Source of the DNA: Atopsyche davidsoni
Lineage: Eukaryota > Arthropoda > Insecta > Trichoptera > Hydrobiosidae
NCBI GenBank assembly: GCA_022113835.1
Contig: JAILWY010000006.1
Coordinates: 7,006,001-7,070,000, forward strand
DNA: 64,000 nucleotides
Reading direction: 5' to 3'
The translations under genes and the position numbers were made by a program. The notes under the pieces are model-generated. The model saw nothing but the letters and a program-made list of their open reading frames with translations. It had not been told where the DNA came from and did no database searches. Within the stretch, counting starts at the first letter, position 1. Every line of letters starts with the position of its first letter. Of the stretch, positions 1-9,610 are shown piece after piece.

Positions 1-329
1 AAAAGAGCATGATATTAGAAAACGATGCATGAGTAGGGGCTTGAAATTTATAATGTGTTTTAAGGATAGATTTACAAAATTATGGTTGTTACATATTAAT
101 TGCTTAACATAGCCAAATTTAATAAGAGAAAACAAGTAAAGTTTTTGGTATTTTTTTAAAGAATGAGGCAACTAGTTTTTCTAATAGATTTAAGTTATTA
201 TAAAAACACTTTATGGACATCATTGATAAACCACTGCATAGCAGCAAACTATAAAACCACAAGACACACAATATTGATTTTGTGTTGCATAAAGATGATT
301 GAGATAAGATAAGATAAGTAGGTATATAA

Positions 330-335
330 TTTATT
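330..335 (-). other. Candidate polyadenylation signal of shade
   Basis: Read on the minus strand this is AATAAA, about 125 nt downstream of the shade stop codon. It is the first canonical hexamer I see after the stop; a weaker TATAAA lies nearer, at about 432-437. The rest of 1-458 is AT-rich with no other gene. Confidence 0.4.
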
Positions 336-458
336 AAAACAAAAGATATATCATAATTTATATTTAACATATTAACATCAACTCAAATAACAAATATTAT
401 CTAGAATTAAAATAATAAACAATACAATATTTTATAAGAAACAGGTTGCAATCCACAA

Positions 459-566
459 CTAACAACGATCACGGAGTTTGAACGAAACAGGAGACTTAGC
501 GGCCAATATAAACTCAAACTGGAGGTCCAGCTCTCCATCAAACTCTATATGAAACTCACGAATCAA
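459..566 (-). CDS. shd: shade exon 8 (C-terminus and stop)
   Basis: The acceptor TTGTTACAG ends at 567. Encodes the last 35 residues, including FEFILAAKSPVSFKLRDR, the expected beta-rich P450 tail, and stops at TAG 461-459. Confidence 0.9.
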   Translation of the reverse strand: MIREFHIEFDGELDLQFEFILAAKSPVSFKLRDRC

Positions 567-3500
567 CTGTAACAAAAAATATTCACAAGTAAGTATTGAT
601 AGCACCTAACAAACTGCTTAATTTCCAAAATATGATCGCAATCAATAATTAATAAATTAGTTTTTTTTTGCAATGCTTGGGTATTTTACTCATCGCAGCT
701 ACCTTTGCAAATGTGACTAGAAGTGCTTGCTCCACAAAGCGTTTGCCGGGACACATGCGCCGGCCGAAGCCAAAGGGGGCGAAGATGCATGTTGCCGCTG
801 ACTGAGCCTCCTTGTTTATGTCCAGCCAGCGCTCAGGGCGGAACTCACGTGGATTGCTGAAGTTCTCTTCAGACTGGCAAGCCACTTTAGTGTGAGAAAT
901 CACACACGTCTGAAATTTAATATTACAATCATTATAAATTAATAAAATCAACTAATAAAGAAAAATTTGTGAACTTATTTGATATTTTAATAGTGCATGT
1001 ATTTGGATTATTGTAATGAAAAATGATCATTCAATGGAATATTTTCATTAAAATGATCATTCATATCTAGGCAAACATTTTGTAATTGCAACAATATTAT
1101 TATTAATACGTGAATATTATTGAATAATGTTTGTAATATTCTCAAAAGTTTTGACTATTTTGCATTGAAACACGATGAAACCAATACTTTTTTTTGTTAA
1201 TAATATTTAATAGCAGTAATGACATATACAATATTAATTTTACATTCATTCATATTAAATAATACAAAAATATCTAAATTGCTTTGTTGAAAGGTTTTAA
1301 CTTCAAGAGGAGGAATTGTTAAAAATGAGAGTGGAGTTTTGACGTAACAAGAAAAACTTACCCCAGCCGGTATATGATAACCTGCGAGAACCATTTCTTC
1401 CTCAAGAATTCTCGTTAAAGCAAAAGCCACAGGGATGAGTCTAAAAGTCTCTAACATGCAAGCTTTAGTATAAGCCATTCTCACTAAATCTGTAGCAGTT
1501 ATGTGGTTGGAATTGGGAGCTATCTCTTCCAACTCTTCATAAATCTTTTGTTGAACATCTGGGTTCTTTGCTACTAAGTACAGGAGAAATATAAGACTAT
1601 TTCCAAGCTACAAAATAAATATTAATAATTAATTTTAATAAAAAAACAAAATAAAACAATGATTGTCAGTAAAAATAAGTTTTACCGTTGATATCCCCGC
1701 AGCTACAAAATCAATTAACCCTGACTTTTTATCTCTTTCATCTAAATCAGGTTTTTCAATCACAGACATTAGAATACATTTAACACTATCTAAATTTGCT
1801 CCTTCTTTGTGACTCTTCGCTCTCTCTACAATCTCCGAAACAATCCTGAAATATATTTATTATCATTAAATAGTTTAAAAATACTAAATCTTTACATAAT
1901 TTCTAAGCTTGTATTATAAATATTACCTGTATAGGACTTCCTCCCCCTCCAAATATTTTCTGTAACCATCAGTTTTACTGTAATCCCTCCAGAAGTATGT
2001 CGAGTCCCTCTCGGCTCTGAGCCTTTGATTCATGGCATCTTTCAATTGCTGGGCTGTCTCTGAGATATGGCTGTTTAAAAATGTCATTCGCTCTCCCAAA
2101 ACTAAAGTGCAATTGGCTGAAAATAACAGTTTAAGAAATATTATATGACAAGCTCAAAAGCCTAAGCATAACATGTATTAAAGTTAAGAAGATTCATAAG
2201 ACATACCTTCCAATCCATATCTAGCACTATATTTATCGAAGCTATGAACATAGTTATCGTCCGTCCTGTTGGCTCGCAGTAACTGAAGAAAATCATCAGC
2301 GATGACATTCATCTCGGGCAGGAAGTACATCATTGTCTTTGGACTGATGAGATCGGAAGTCAATTTACTCCGAAGGTTGTGCCAAACCTCTCCTTGTCTG
2401 CGAAAAGTCTCAAACTGGTGAAACTATGTACCTTAAAATTATCATGTATTTTGCTTGTTATCCAGAAGAGAAAGATGGATGAACAATTATAATTTATTAA
2501 GCAAACAGAAAAGAAGTATTGTTTATTAGTAAGAAAGAAATTTATAAAATAAGCGTAATATATAAATAAACTGACTCATTAGCCATGCCGGCGCTGGAGA
2601 ATCTATCGGGTCGCAGTCGGCGGTAGTCGGCAATGATCTGCGAGGGGGGGCGGAAGGGGAAGCGGGAAGGGTAGCGGAACACCTTTTCTATGTCCTCACG
2701 ACGAGAGATGCTCACCAAGCAGTGGCCGTCCGCCAGCACTTCCCGGCAGATGCCACCGTAGCGCTCCATCATATCTGCAAAGCGATGCGATAATGATACA
2801 AAAAATTAATTACAATCACAAAAAAATTAATTTATATATATCTTTCCTGATTTCATATAAACTAATCTCATACTTTAACTATCGAGGTGACACAAAATTG
2901 ATGTCACCATATTTTTATTTCATTTCAACGAATACTTTACAAAAAATGGTAGAGTACCTTTTGTCTCCATCTTTGCAATTGTAAACTGATTTAGTACCCT
3001 TTTTTTAAAAATTGAATATTTTTGTGATACCTTGATAAATCTTTTATAATTATAATGCCCGAAATATCCCAAGGCTGTTCCCTGATCCTGCGCGCAGGTG
3101 TAGGGCTTGTAAGATGTGGCTTGTGTGGTAGCGTACATGAGTTTCTCTTTTTGTAAAAAAAAAAACTCTTTAAAAATATTGAGTACTATAAATTCCGGCA
3201 AAAGGTCGGCGAAACCGGTCACCGATAAAATGTATTTAAATGTTACTCTTTTGATTTCACTATTAGTTCATAGATGGCTCTCGTGTATATTTTACTAATC
3301 GCAATAAAATTGTTAAAATAATGATGTGAAATTTTAAATAGACGATGCTACCTTTTTATTTATTTATTTTAACTTATTCCTCAAACCAAGCAATAAAGGA
3401 TTTTTTTACACATTTTTTTCCCTACCCAAGCTCCATAACGAAAATAGAGAAACTCATGTACGCTATCACCTAAGCCACACCCTGTAAGCCACACAACCTG

Positions 3501-5410
3501 CGCTCAGGAACAGGGGGGTACCAACGATAAAAACACGTTTTTCCAAGGAAATAATTATCTTATTACACGACGGCCGGGGTGGCGAGTAATATCATACATA
3601 TAATACTTTTATATAATTTTTAATTAAAAAATTCGAAAAATAAGCTTTTAAAAAATCCCTAATAAATCAGACACAGTCAAAATTATCGCCAATCGCATAC
3701 TTACCCTCTTCATTTATATTTTCGAATTCTGTGTGTCTCCCACTCCTAAAAGTATTATTGTCACATTTGCAACAGTACCGTTATGACAAGTGATCAACAT
3801 TTTTTTTATATGTTACGTTTAATGATTCATATCCATAAAACAAATATTAAAGGTACACATAGAAATTTAATATGTTTTGAGCATCACATCAGTGTGACCG
3901 TTAGTTACATCGAAGTTGACGTAATTTCACGCACTGGGTGTAATTAATTTATATACGAATAAAAGGCTTTTCCGTGAATTGAAAATTGTGAAAAAAGGGT
4001 CTATTTATTTACTGTTAAAATTAATAATATTTCGATTCAAAAATAATAAAAGTCTAAACAGAAAATCACCCCATGTTCGTGAGTAGAGCACTCAAAATAT
4101 CGTCATCAGATTTATAATAAAATCCAATATGAATACAAACAGCGTTTAACGATTAAGGAAGTGTTCGTGTTGACAATATTAAAATATGGGTGACATTGAC
4201 ATATATTAAAGTCCACGTTCATAAGATTAGGTCAAGGATATGATATATTTCGCCGATTATACTCAGTGCGGATGGCATTCCTCGCCGATACATTAAATCG
4301 TCACAAGTGACGAGTTTTGCGTCACCGGTTATCTTTTTGTTTACGTTATGCAATCACTTAACTCGTGACATTTCATTACAACCGAATCACAGTGTTTTTA
4401 ATTGATTTATGTATGTTGTATTTAAAAATTATATATACAAAAAAATTTCAAGTTTATGCGACATCTATGCCTCGGGATAAAACTGAGCAGCATTTTTTTA
4501 TTCTACAGATATTCCAACTCAGAAAAACGAAGCCAGAAGAAATACTATTATATATATAAATGGCTTTTAATTTACAGTCTGATTTTCCAAACCTATTACT
4601 TTAATTCTCAATAATCACTACTGCAGTTACATGTAATTTTAATTATACTTAATTAATAATTGTAATTGCAGAACAAAAAAAAAACCGAAAGCATTATGAC
4701 GTTTTTTCTAAATTTCTTTATGAATTTTACTTGCGCTGTTTTGGGGAATATTTGTGGCACACGCGTTCAGGATATTGCGCAATGCTGGTGATTTGTACAT
4801 TTAATAATAAAATGCTAATAAGGTCGGCTATCAATCATAGACTTTGTACAAGCTGCACCATCATCACGGTCCCGAATTCCAATCAACTCGATGCAGTAAT
4901 TACTCAAAACCTCCACTTACAACTTCTACTTCCAACGCCATAAAAATACTTGCGAGACCACCAAGACCTCTGATTTCACCAATTATTACGTATCACGTAT
5001 GCTTCTATAAATTTTTAAATATACTACTCTGTAAAAGTAGAAGCAGAAGCTGTACAATCTGTACAGTAATAGGTAATTGTGATACCCAGATTCAAACTCG
5101 AGACCCCGTGGTGGTGCGCCAACTACTGGACCACAATGCTTTGGGATGTGTGTAATGAGATATCAGGCAGGAAGTTACCTTGGTAGGCCTCGTGGACTTT
5201 GTTCCTCTTGTACCTCCAGAGGTAGACCCAGCGCGTGCCGATGAAGGGGAGGTTGAGGGGTCCTGGCAGGAGACGCGTGTCGTCCCTCCTGACCTTGGAG
5301 CCCCCCTCGGCCCCTCGCCTGAGGAGGCTGCGGTACAAGTGCGCCAGGAGGGTGACGGCCCCCACCAACAGCCACAGCAGGGCGTTATCCACGAACCCAG
5401 CCAAGAACAT
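459..5410 (-). CDS. shd: Ecdysone 20-monooxygenase, cytochrome P450 CYP314A1 (shade), complete, 8 exons
   Basis: Family knowledge: CYP314A1 hydroxylates ecdysone at C20 to make 20-hydroxyecdysone, the active moulting hormone, in peripheral tissues; it belongs to the mitochondrial P450 clan. Seen here: coding segments 5410-5179, 2774-2576, 2397-2207, 2116-1927, 1845-1686, 1607-1362, 909-703 and 566-459 join with matching phases into 510 aa plus TAG, the usual P450 length. Residues 1-30 are hydrophobic, followed by a basic stretch and the proline hinge LLPGPLNLPFIG. Then come FPFRPP, the I-helix AAGIST, the K-helix ExxR as ETFR, FRPERW, and the heme loop PFGFGRRMCPG with its cysteine ligand. 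The order and wording of these motifs fit shade rather than the other Halloween P450s. The ATG at 5410 is chosen because a splice acceptor lies 22 nt upstream. No frameshift or missing catalytic residue is seen. A hydrophobic leader followed by basic residues leaves mitochondrial versus ER targeting open. Confidence 0.93.
703..909 (-). CDS. shd: shade exon 7 (heme-binding loop)
   Basis: The acceptor AAATTTCAG ends at 910. Carries FRPERW and the heme-binding signature PFGFGRRMCPGKRF. The donor AAAG|GTAGCT at 702 is chosen over a downstream GTAAAA because only it keeps phase 0 with exon 8. Confidence 0.93.
1362..1607 (-). CDS. shd: shade exon 6 (J and K helices)
   Basis: The acceptor TTTTGTAG ends at 1608. 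Includes KNPDVQQKIYEEL and the K-helix ExxR as ETFR, followed by TRILEEEMVLAGYHIPAG. The donor GGG|GTAAGT at 1361 is a near-consensus phase 0 site. Confidence 0.94.
1686..1845 (-). CDS. shd: shade exon 5 (I-helix)
   Basis: The acceptor ATTTCAG ends at 1846. Carries the G-H region and the I-helix motif DFVAAGIST; the Thr is the oxygen-activating position of P450s. The donor ACG|GTAAAA at 1685 is phase 0. Intron 5 is only 78 nt. Confidence 0.93.
1927..2116 (-). CDS. shd: shade exon 4
   Basis: The acceptor ATTTTCAG ends at 2117. The exon opens with ANCTLVLGERM, matching the conserved shade segment around the E-helix, and ends in GEEVLYR. The donor is ACAG|GTAATA at 1926, phase 2. Confidence 0.92.
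2207..2397 (-). CDS. shd: shade exon 3
   Basis: The acceptor TTTTCGCAG ends at 2398; the first base A completes Glu, giving NE-QGEVWHNLRSKLTS. This is the C-helix, whose W and R contact a heme propionate in P450s. The donor is GAAG|GTATGT at 2206, phase 1. Confidence 0.92.
2576..2774 (-). CDS. shd: shade exon 2
   Basis: The acceptor TTTGCAG ends at 2775. The first two bases complete an Asp codon, giving AYQ-D-MMERYGG across the junction. The exon contains the B-helix region with FPFRPPSQII and RLRPDRF, both typical of CYP314. The donor is GA|GTCAGT at 2575; the alternative GTTTAT four bases on would break the phase with exon 3. Confidence 0.93.
3061..3155 (-). repeat. Dispersed repeat family A, copy 1 (shade intron 1)
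   Basis: On the minus strand it reads an A-rich start, GAGAAACTCATGTACGCTA, a run of imperfect AAGCCACA words, then CCTGCGCGCAGGA. The same order occurs at 3410-3545 (opposite orientation), 19250-19375 and 21490-21615. It is a short interspersed repeat, class unknown. Confidence 0.6.
3410..3545 (+). repeat. Dispersed repeat family A, copy 2 (shade intron 1)
   Basis: Plus-strand copy of the element at 3061-3155, sharing GAGAAACTCATGTACGCTA and the AAGCCACA run. The two copies face each other about 250 bp apart inside shade intron 1. Confidence 0.6.
3546..5055. other. Remainder of shade intron 1
   Basis: AT-rich intron sequence. It contains no open frame that resembles a protein and no further repeat that I could match inside the window. 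Confidence 0.5.
5056..5145 (-). repeat. tRNA-derived SINE-like element
   Basis: On the minus strand it shows a box A-like GGTCCAGTAGTTGGCGC (about 5132-5116) and a box B-like GAGTTTGAATCTGGG (about 5101-5087), spaced as in a tRNA promoter. It does not fold into an obvious complete tRNA. It lies about 35 bp inside intron 1, next to the exon 1 donor. Confidence 0.4.
5179..5410 (-). CDS. shd: shade exon 1 (coding part)
   Basis: Encodes residues 1-77 plus the first base of codon 78: hydrophobic leader, basic patch (RSLLRR), proline hinge, and the shade-type motif NKVHEAYQ. The donor is AAG|GTAACT at 5178. The frame stays open past the donor into intron sequence, but the protein match stops there. 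Confidence 0.92.
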
Positions 5411-5432
5411 GGCGCCTCGACTACCTTCCGAT
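5411..5432 (-). other. shade 5'UTR tail with upstream splice acceptor
   Basis: A pyrimidine-rich TTTTCAG ends at 5433, and 22 nt of exon sequence separates it from the ATG. This indicates that exon 1 is preceded by an intron and a non-coding exon further right. I could not place that exon or the promoter. Confidence 0.5.
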
Positions 5433-5559
5433 CTGAAAATTTCAAAATATACTCTCAAAATTGCGATCTTTTCGGAGTTACCCTACACTAGAATTTTATG
5501 AGGGTTCATCTCGATTGAAGACGCAACACATAATATAAGGTTCTGTGTGTAACCTCAGT

Positions 5560-5945
5560 ATCTTCTTCATCAAGTACCTCTCTTCAGAAGAGGTTGGCGA
5601 CCATCTCACTGAGCATATACTCATGCTGAGCCAATGTTTTCTAAGGGGAAAATAGTGTAGTGGCTCCCCGAGTCTTTCTAGACCGCAGTTTTATATTGGA
5701 AGGAAAAGTCTGCGTATTGCTGCTGCCCAATAGCATTATTATATAATCCTTTCATATCAAAGCTCTTGCGCTTAGATCTGATACTCCTTCTGCAGCAAGC
5801 TACAGGAACAATACCACCTCGACAAGGTACTTCCAGAGCACAATCATTCCAAGTCTTCTACTCCATTACCAATCCTCTACACACGCTCAGGGTACAGAAT
5901 GGCAGCCATGCACAAGTAACAGAATGAGAAGAGAGGGGATATATA
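5560..5945 (-). repeat. Dispersed repeat family B, copy 1
   Basis: Matches 51710-52015 in opposite orientation over about 300 bp. Shared words include CATTCTGTTACTTGTGCATG (one mismatch), GCTGCAGAAGGAGTATCAGA, GCAGACTTTTCCTTCC, AAAACTGCGGT and ATGGTCGCCAACCTC. In-frame stops are frequent, so it is probably a retroelement tail or a non-coding element. It ends beside a short AT dinucleotide run at about 5939-5956. Confidence 0.6.
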
Positions 5946-5956
5946 TATATATATGA

Positions 5957-8425
5957 GTGTATATCTCAGGTATATAATAGGTACAACGGCTACAGCTGAT
6001 ATCGAAAAAATTTACTTTTCCGGACAATTGCGACCTAACGCGTCAAAATAATATTAAAAAATAAATTTTATTCAATAATTTAAAATAAAATAACCACACT
6101 ATCGACTGAATAAAAGCTCCAGATTTTTGAGATATACTTTTACATTTCCGATCGGTATTGTGAAGAAAACGTGCTTAAATATATACCAATATTGTAAACC
6201 AAACGGATATGTACATATATTTTAATACATCAATAACTTAAGTATGGATTTTCTGATGCAGCTTTTATTCAGTGCTGTTGAAATTCAATTTCTTAAAAGT
6301 ATTTTTTTATATTTTCTTATATCATATTGCATGACTCGCCCATCTCACCATTTTTGGTAACACAGTAAGACTTAAAATAAAATTTACTACAAAAACATTG
6401 AATATCCACTTTACAAAAGCCAAATAAAACCGCTAGCTTTAAGCTCTGATATAAAACAGCTTATCGGTTAAAAACTAAAAATTATGAATATAAATATATT
6501 GCAATGCAAATTCATCAAATTTTTTTAATAAGCTAGGTTTGTCTTAATTAAATTCAGTTTCATGATACAATAACAAAGTAGTTTGTGTGTTTTAAACTTT
6601 AATATTTTTTCCGTATATTTTGGGACTCAGGCGTGTTCAGGAAATGTTTTGAGCTTCTCTGGTTTCGTTTTATTCTACGATATCTCATTCGCTAACCGTT
6701 GAATGATTGTAAAAATATTTTTGTTCACACTTGGATTGAAAAATCCTAATTATTGGAACCGCAACCATAAAATAAAATCTCAATTTATAATAATGAATAA
6801 TAAAAAAAACTCACATCACAATTAACAGCAAAAGGACTCGCTGTCTTCACGTTATGAAATAGATTTTTCTTTTTTCATTCCCTGTAAATAAAAACATAGT
6901 TGAATCATATGAAATTAAATATAATCATGACAAAAAATAAATGTTAGTTTTTTTAATATCTAGTGATGGTGTAAAGTGAATAAAATATAAATACACGTAC
7001 AATGACATTTCCAAAACATGCAGTATTATAATTTTATTCTCTCAAATTTTACAATGGAACTCCACCGAGTACTTCTTATCATAAATATTGAATATAAATT
7101 ATAAAAAAATACTAGAAAATTAAAAAAAAAACCTCATTATTCCCGTGCACCTGAGACTTTCACAATAACTTTCTATACAAATCATCACTGCCTGACTTTG
7201 ATCTTTCCACCAGACCCGCTGCTAATGTTTAGATGCGATTTATGTTTTATTTGTATTTTCATAAAAAAATATTATAAAAAAATAAAAAATTTGATATAAA
7301 AATATCAAATTAAAAATGTTGTGAGTAAAAAGCGTTCACTCTGAAGTTATATTTAAATGTGAATAATATAACGATTCAGTGGTAGAATATTGCTGAGTAC
7401 ATTGATAACTGTGCTCAGTTATAGGCATATACAATTTATATTACAACTTAGTCAGCTGAGCTTTTTTGTATGCATTTTTTATTTTTCTTCTTTATCTTTA
7501 TTACTATGCGTGGTTGTAAAAAAAATATCCGATCTGTTCATTCAAGTGACTTCAATTACATAGTATGAAACCGCGGCGTAAAAAGCCGAAGGCATTCCCA
7601 ACTACCCAATAAAAAGGCAACGAGATGTGGCCCACACGGGGAGGCTCTGCCGAAGGCTTCGCGGGTATAAAGTGAGAGCATAAAGATCCTGTCGCTTAAA
7701 AAATCCGTTGAGAATAAAAAACGTGAAATATTTTTGGTTTATCTGCCCGACATGCGGCGATAAAATGACCGGTTATTTAGAGAATGAATTCTGACCTCCT
7801 CAGGGAAAAACCAATTGATATTTTCATTTAAGATTCGCTCAAGGTAACTAGTTTGCAGAGGAAGGTGTGCGAGTCCCTAGTAACATGCGAGCATAATGGC
7901 TTAGAATAATTAAGGCCAGAACTGGAATCTCTGAAACGGAATCTTACCAGAACGATCTGCAAGATTAACGGTCAACTCTCAATATATTCAATCCATATTT
8001 TATTTTATTGTAGTTCTTCAAGCAACTCAACAGGTATCTGAAAATGCGATGCTGTTAAAACGCTTTTTATTATAATATGAAATCAAATATATATTATGTT
8101 TTAAACATCATATCAGTTTTTAGTATTTTTGCATCAAACTAACATAAAAAAAATATTTTTAAGATTTTATATTATAGTTAAAAAAATAGTTCACTTCACA
8201 ATTTTATAAAAGATGAAGATTATTTTCTGCTGTAAAATATATTTACGCTGTAAAAAAATGTATTTTTAAATTGATACTGAAACCTCTAAAAAAGCAGAAA
8301 ATATCTTAAACTTTTATCTTTTTTTAAAAACGATACATATTTTTAGAGAATATTCATTTTAGCTATTATAGTTTTAAGAGTAAATAAATTGTAATATAAA
8401 TAAACTCGCGTTGTAAATGTTAGAG
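5957..8425. other. AT-rich stretch without recognised gene
   Basis: Mostly AT-rich. A slightly GC-richer patch at 7560-7680 contains CCGAAGGC words but no supported reading frame. The shade promoter and 5'UTR exon may lie here but I cannot place them. Confidence 0.5.
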
Positions 8426-8426
8426 T

Positions 8427-8923
8427 GTGTACAGATTATTATTAGCTATTATAGTTTTAACCGTAAACATTCAAACGAAATCTGCAAATGGCCTGACCTC
8501 AGAGATTATTTTGGACCGTTTGCAAAGCAACTCACCTCCAAACGTATTGTCAAAAAAAACAAACTATCTCTATTGTCAACTTGATAACAATAGCATCTCT
8601 AATAATAAAAATATGTATTCAAAACAAAACGGATCGTATAAAAAAAAATTCAAAGCGAAATCACAAGTAAATATTCTGAGCGGACACATGCGGAAAAAAA
8701 TATACAAATTTTGAATCATCATAAGATTATGGAGAAAAAACCACAGGAAGAGCCCGAATTCACAAAAATATTAACATTTATAAAAGGGGATATTTTGCAT
8801 AATGCCGGTTTTTTATACAAATCCACAGATAGCCGGGAGATTAATGCAGAAAATATTTCCCATTGTGATAAATATGTCCGATTGCCAAAATTCGGCAGAC
8901 ACGCCAGCTCCTTTCGGAAATAG
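8427..8923 (+). CDS. Candidate small secreted protein, two exons, 5' end missing
   Basis: Not recognised. An open frame at 8427-8666 begins with a signal-peptide-like core (LLLAIIVLTVNIQTKSANG) just after an acceptor-like TGTGTACAG; there is no ATG, so a first exon supplying the start would be needed. At 8667 a donor CAA|GTAAAT and at 8746 an acceptor ACCACAG bound an 80-nt intron that joins in frame to 8747-8923, ending at TAG. The joined product is about 138 aa, Lys- and Asn-rich, with two cysteines, ending ...YVRLPKFGRHASSFRK. Base composition is less AT-rich than the flanks. Against: the acceptor lacks a pyrimidine tract, and a frameshifted pseudogene or chance is possible. The LPKFGR ending could be an amidation-type processing site, which is speculation. 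Confidence 0.38.
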
Positions 8924-9147
8924 ATAAAATTTGAAATTAAAATTCACGGCTGAATTTACAGCGGATAAATTATTTATAGGATGATTTTCGCTCAAATTCT
9001 GAATGTGGGTAACCATAACTGTTATCCGGTTTGATAATTGATTCTATGCTTGGGAAGACATGGCGGCTGCGGCGGCCGAAGACGAGCTCGAATATTCAGC
9101 CTAACCGTTCCGCTGCACACAAAACCTAACCACGCCAAGTACACTAC

Positions 9148-9610
9148 ACCCATCCCCCGATTTACGCGGAATATTACATAGAAAACCGCGCAAATCGAAA
9201 ACAGACTAAAACATGCATAGCTCGGTCAAAAAATTATAAAAGCGTGTACTTCATTTATAACAGCATATAGAAACAGTAAAAATATTTTTTTTTCTGCTTG
9301 GTTTGATGTTATATGAATTAAAAACAATTTCAGGTCGGTTTAGTGAAATCCGTGATGACAATTGTGTTTGGGTTTTGGTCAAAGCTTTATAGAAAATGGG
9401 AACTCGTTCAAATTTGGGTCATCTTGGAGACATCTTGGTAAGTCATGTCCTACACTGATGACTTCTGTTATAATCGCAATTGATTAAGAATTCTCTTCAT
9501 CAGGACCACTGCATGTATCCAGAAATACAAGCGACAGTGTTTCCAAGCAAACAGAATTAATTAATTAATCTCATATTGTAAAAGTACCGTGTAAATCGAG
9601 GGAAAGGTAT
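9148..9610. repeat. Possible MITE with repeated CGATTTACGCGG motif
   Basis: CCCCCGATTTACGCGGAA at about 9153-9170 recurs inverted at about 9586-9603, bounding roughly 460 bp. A further inverted copy at 9186-9197 makes a local hairpin (stem CGATTTACGCGG, 11 of 12 paired). No coding sequence is seen inside. Termini and target duplication are not certain. Confidence 0.35.

Noticed and set aside
681..702. Downstream donor at the end of shade exon 7 (ATGA|GTAAAA)
   Set aside because: It would leave phase 1, while exon 8 needs phase 0; the donor at 702 gives the expected protein sequence.
5123..5458. Longer shade N-terminus starting at 5458
   Set aside because: The codon at 5458 is TTG, not ATG, and a splice acceptor lies between it and the ATG at 5410. 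The right-hand end of this frame runs into intron past the donor at 5178.
5180..5501. Plus-strand ORFs opposite shade exon 1
   Set aside because: Shadows of a GC-rich coding exon on the other strand; the minus frame matches CYP314A1 and splices correctly.
9158..9197. Pre-miRNA hairpin
   Set aside because: The stem is only 12 bp and the same motif recurs at 9586, so it is more likely part of a repeat than a miRNA precursor.
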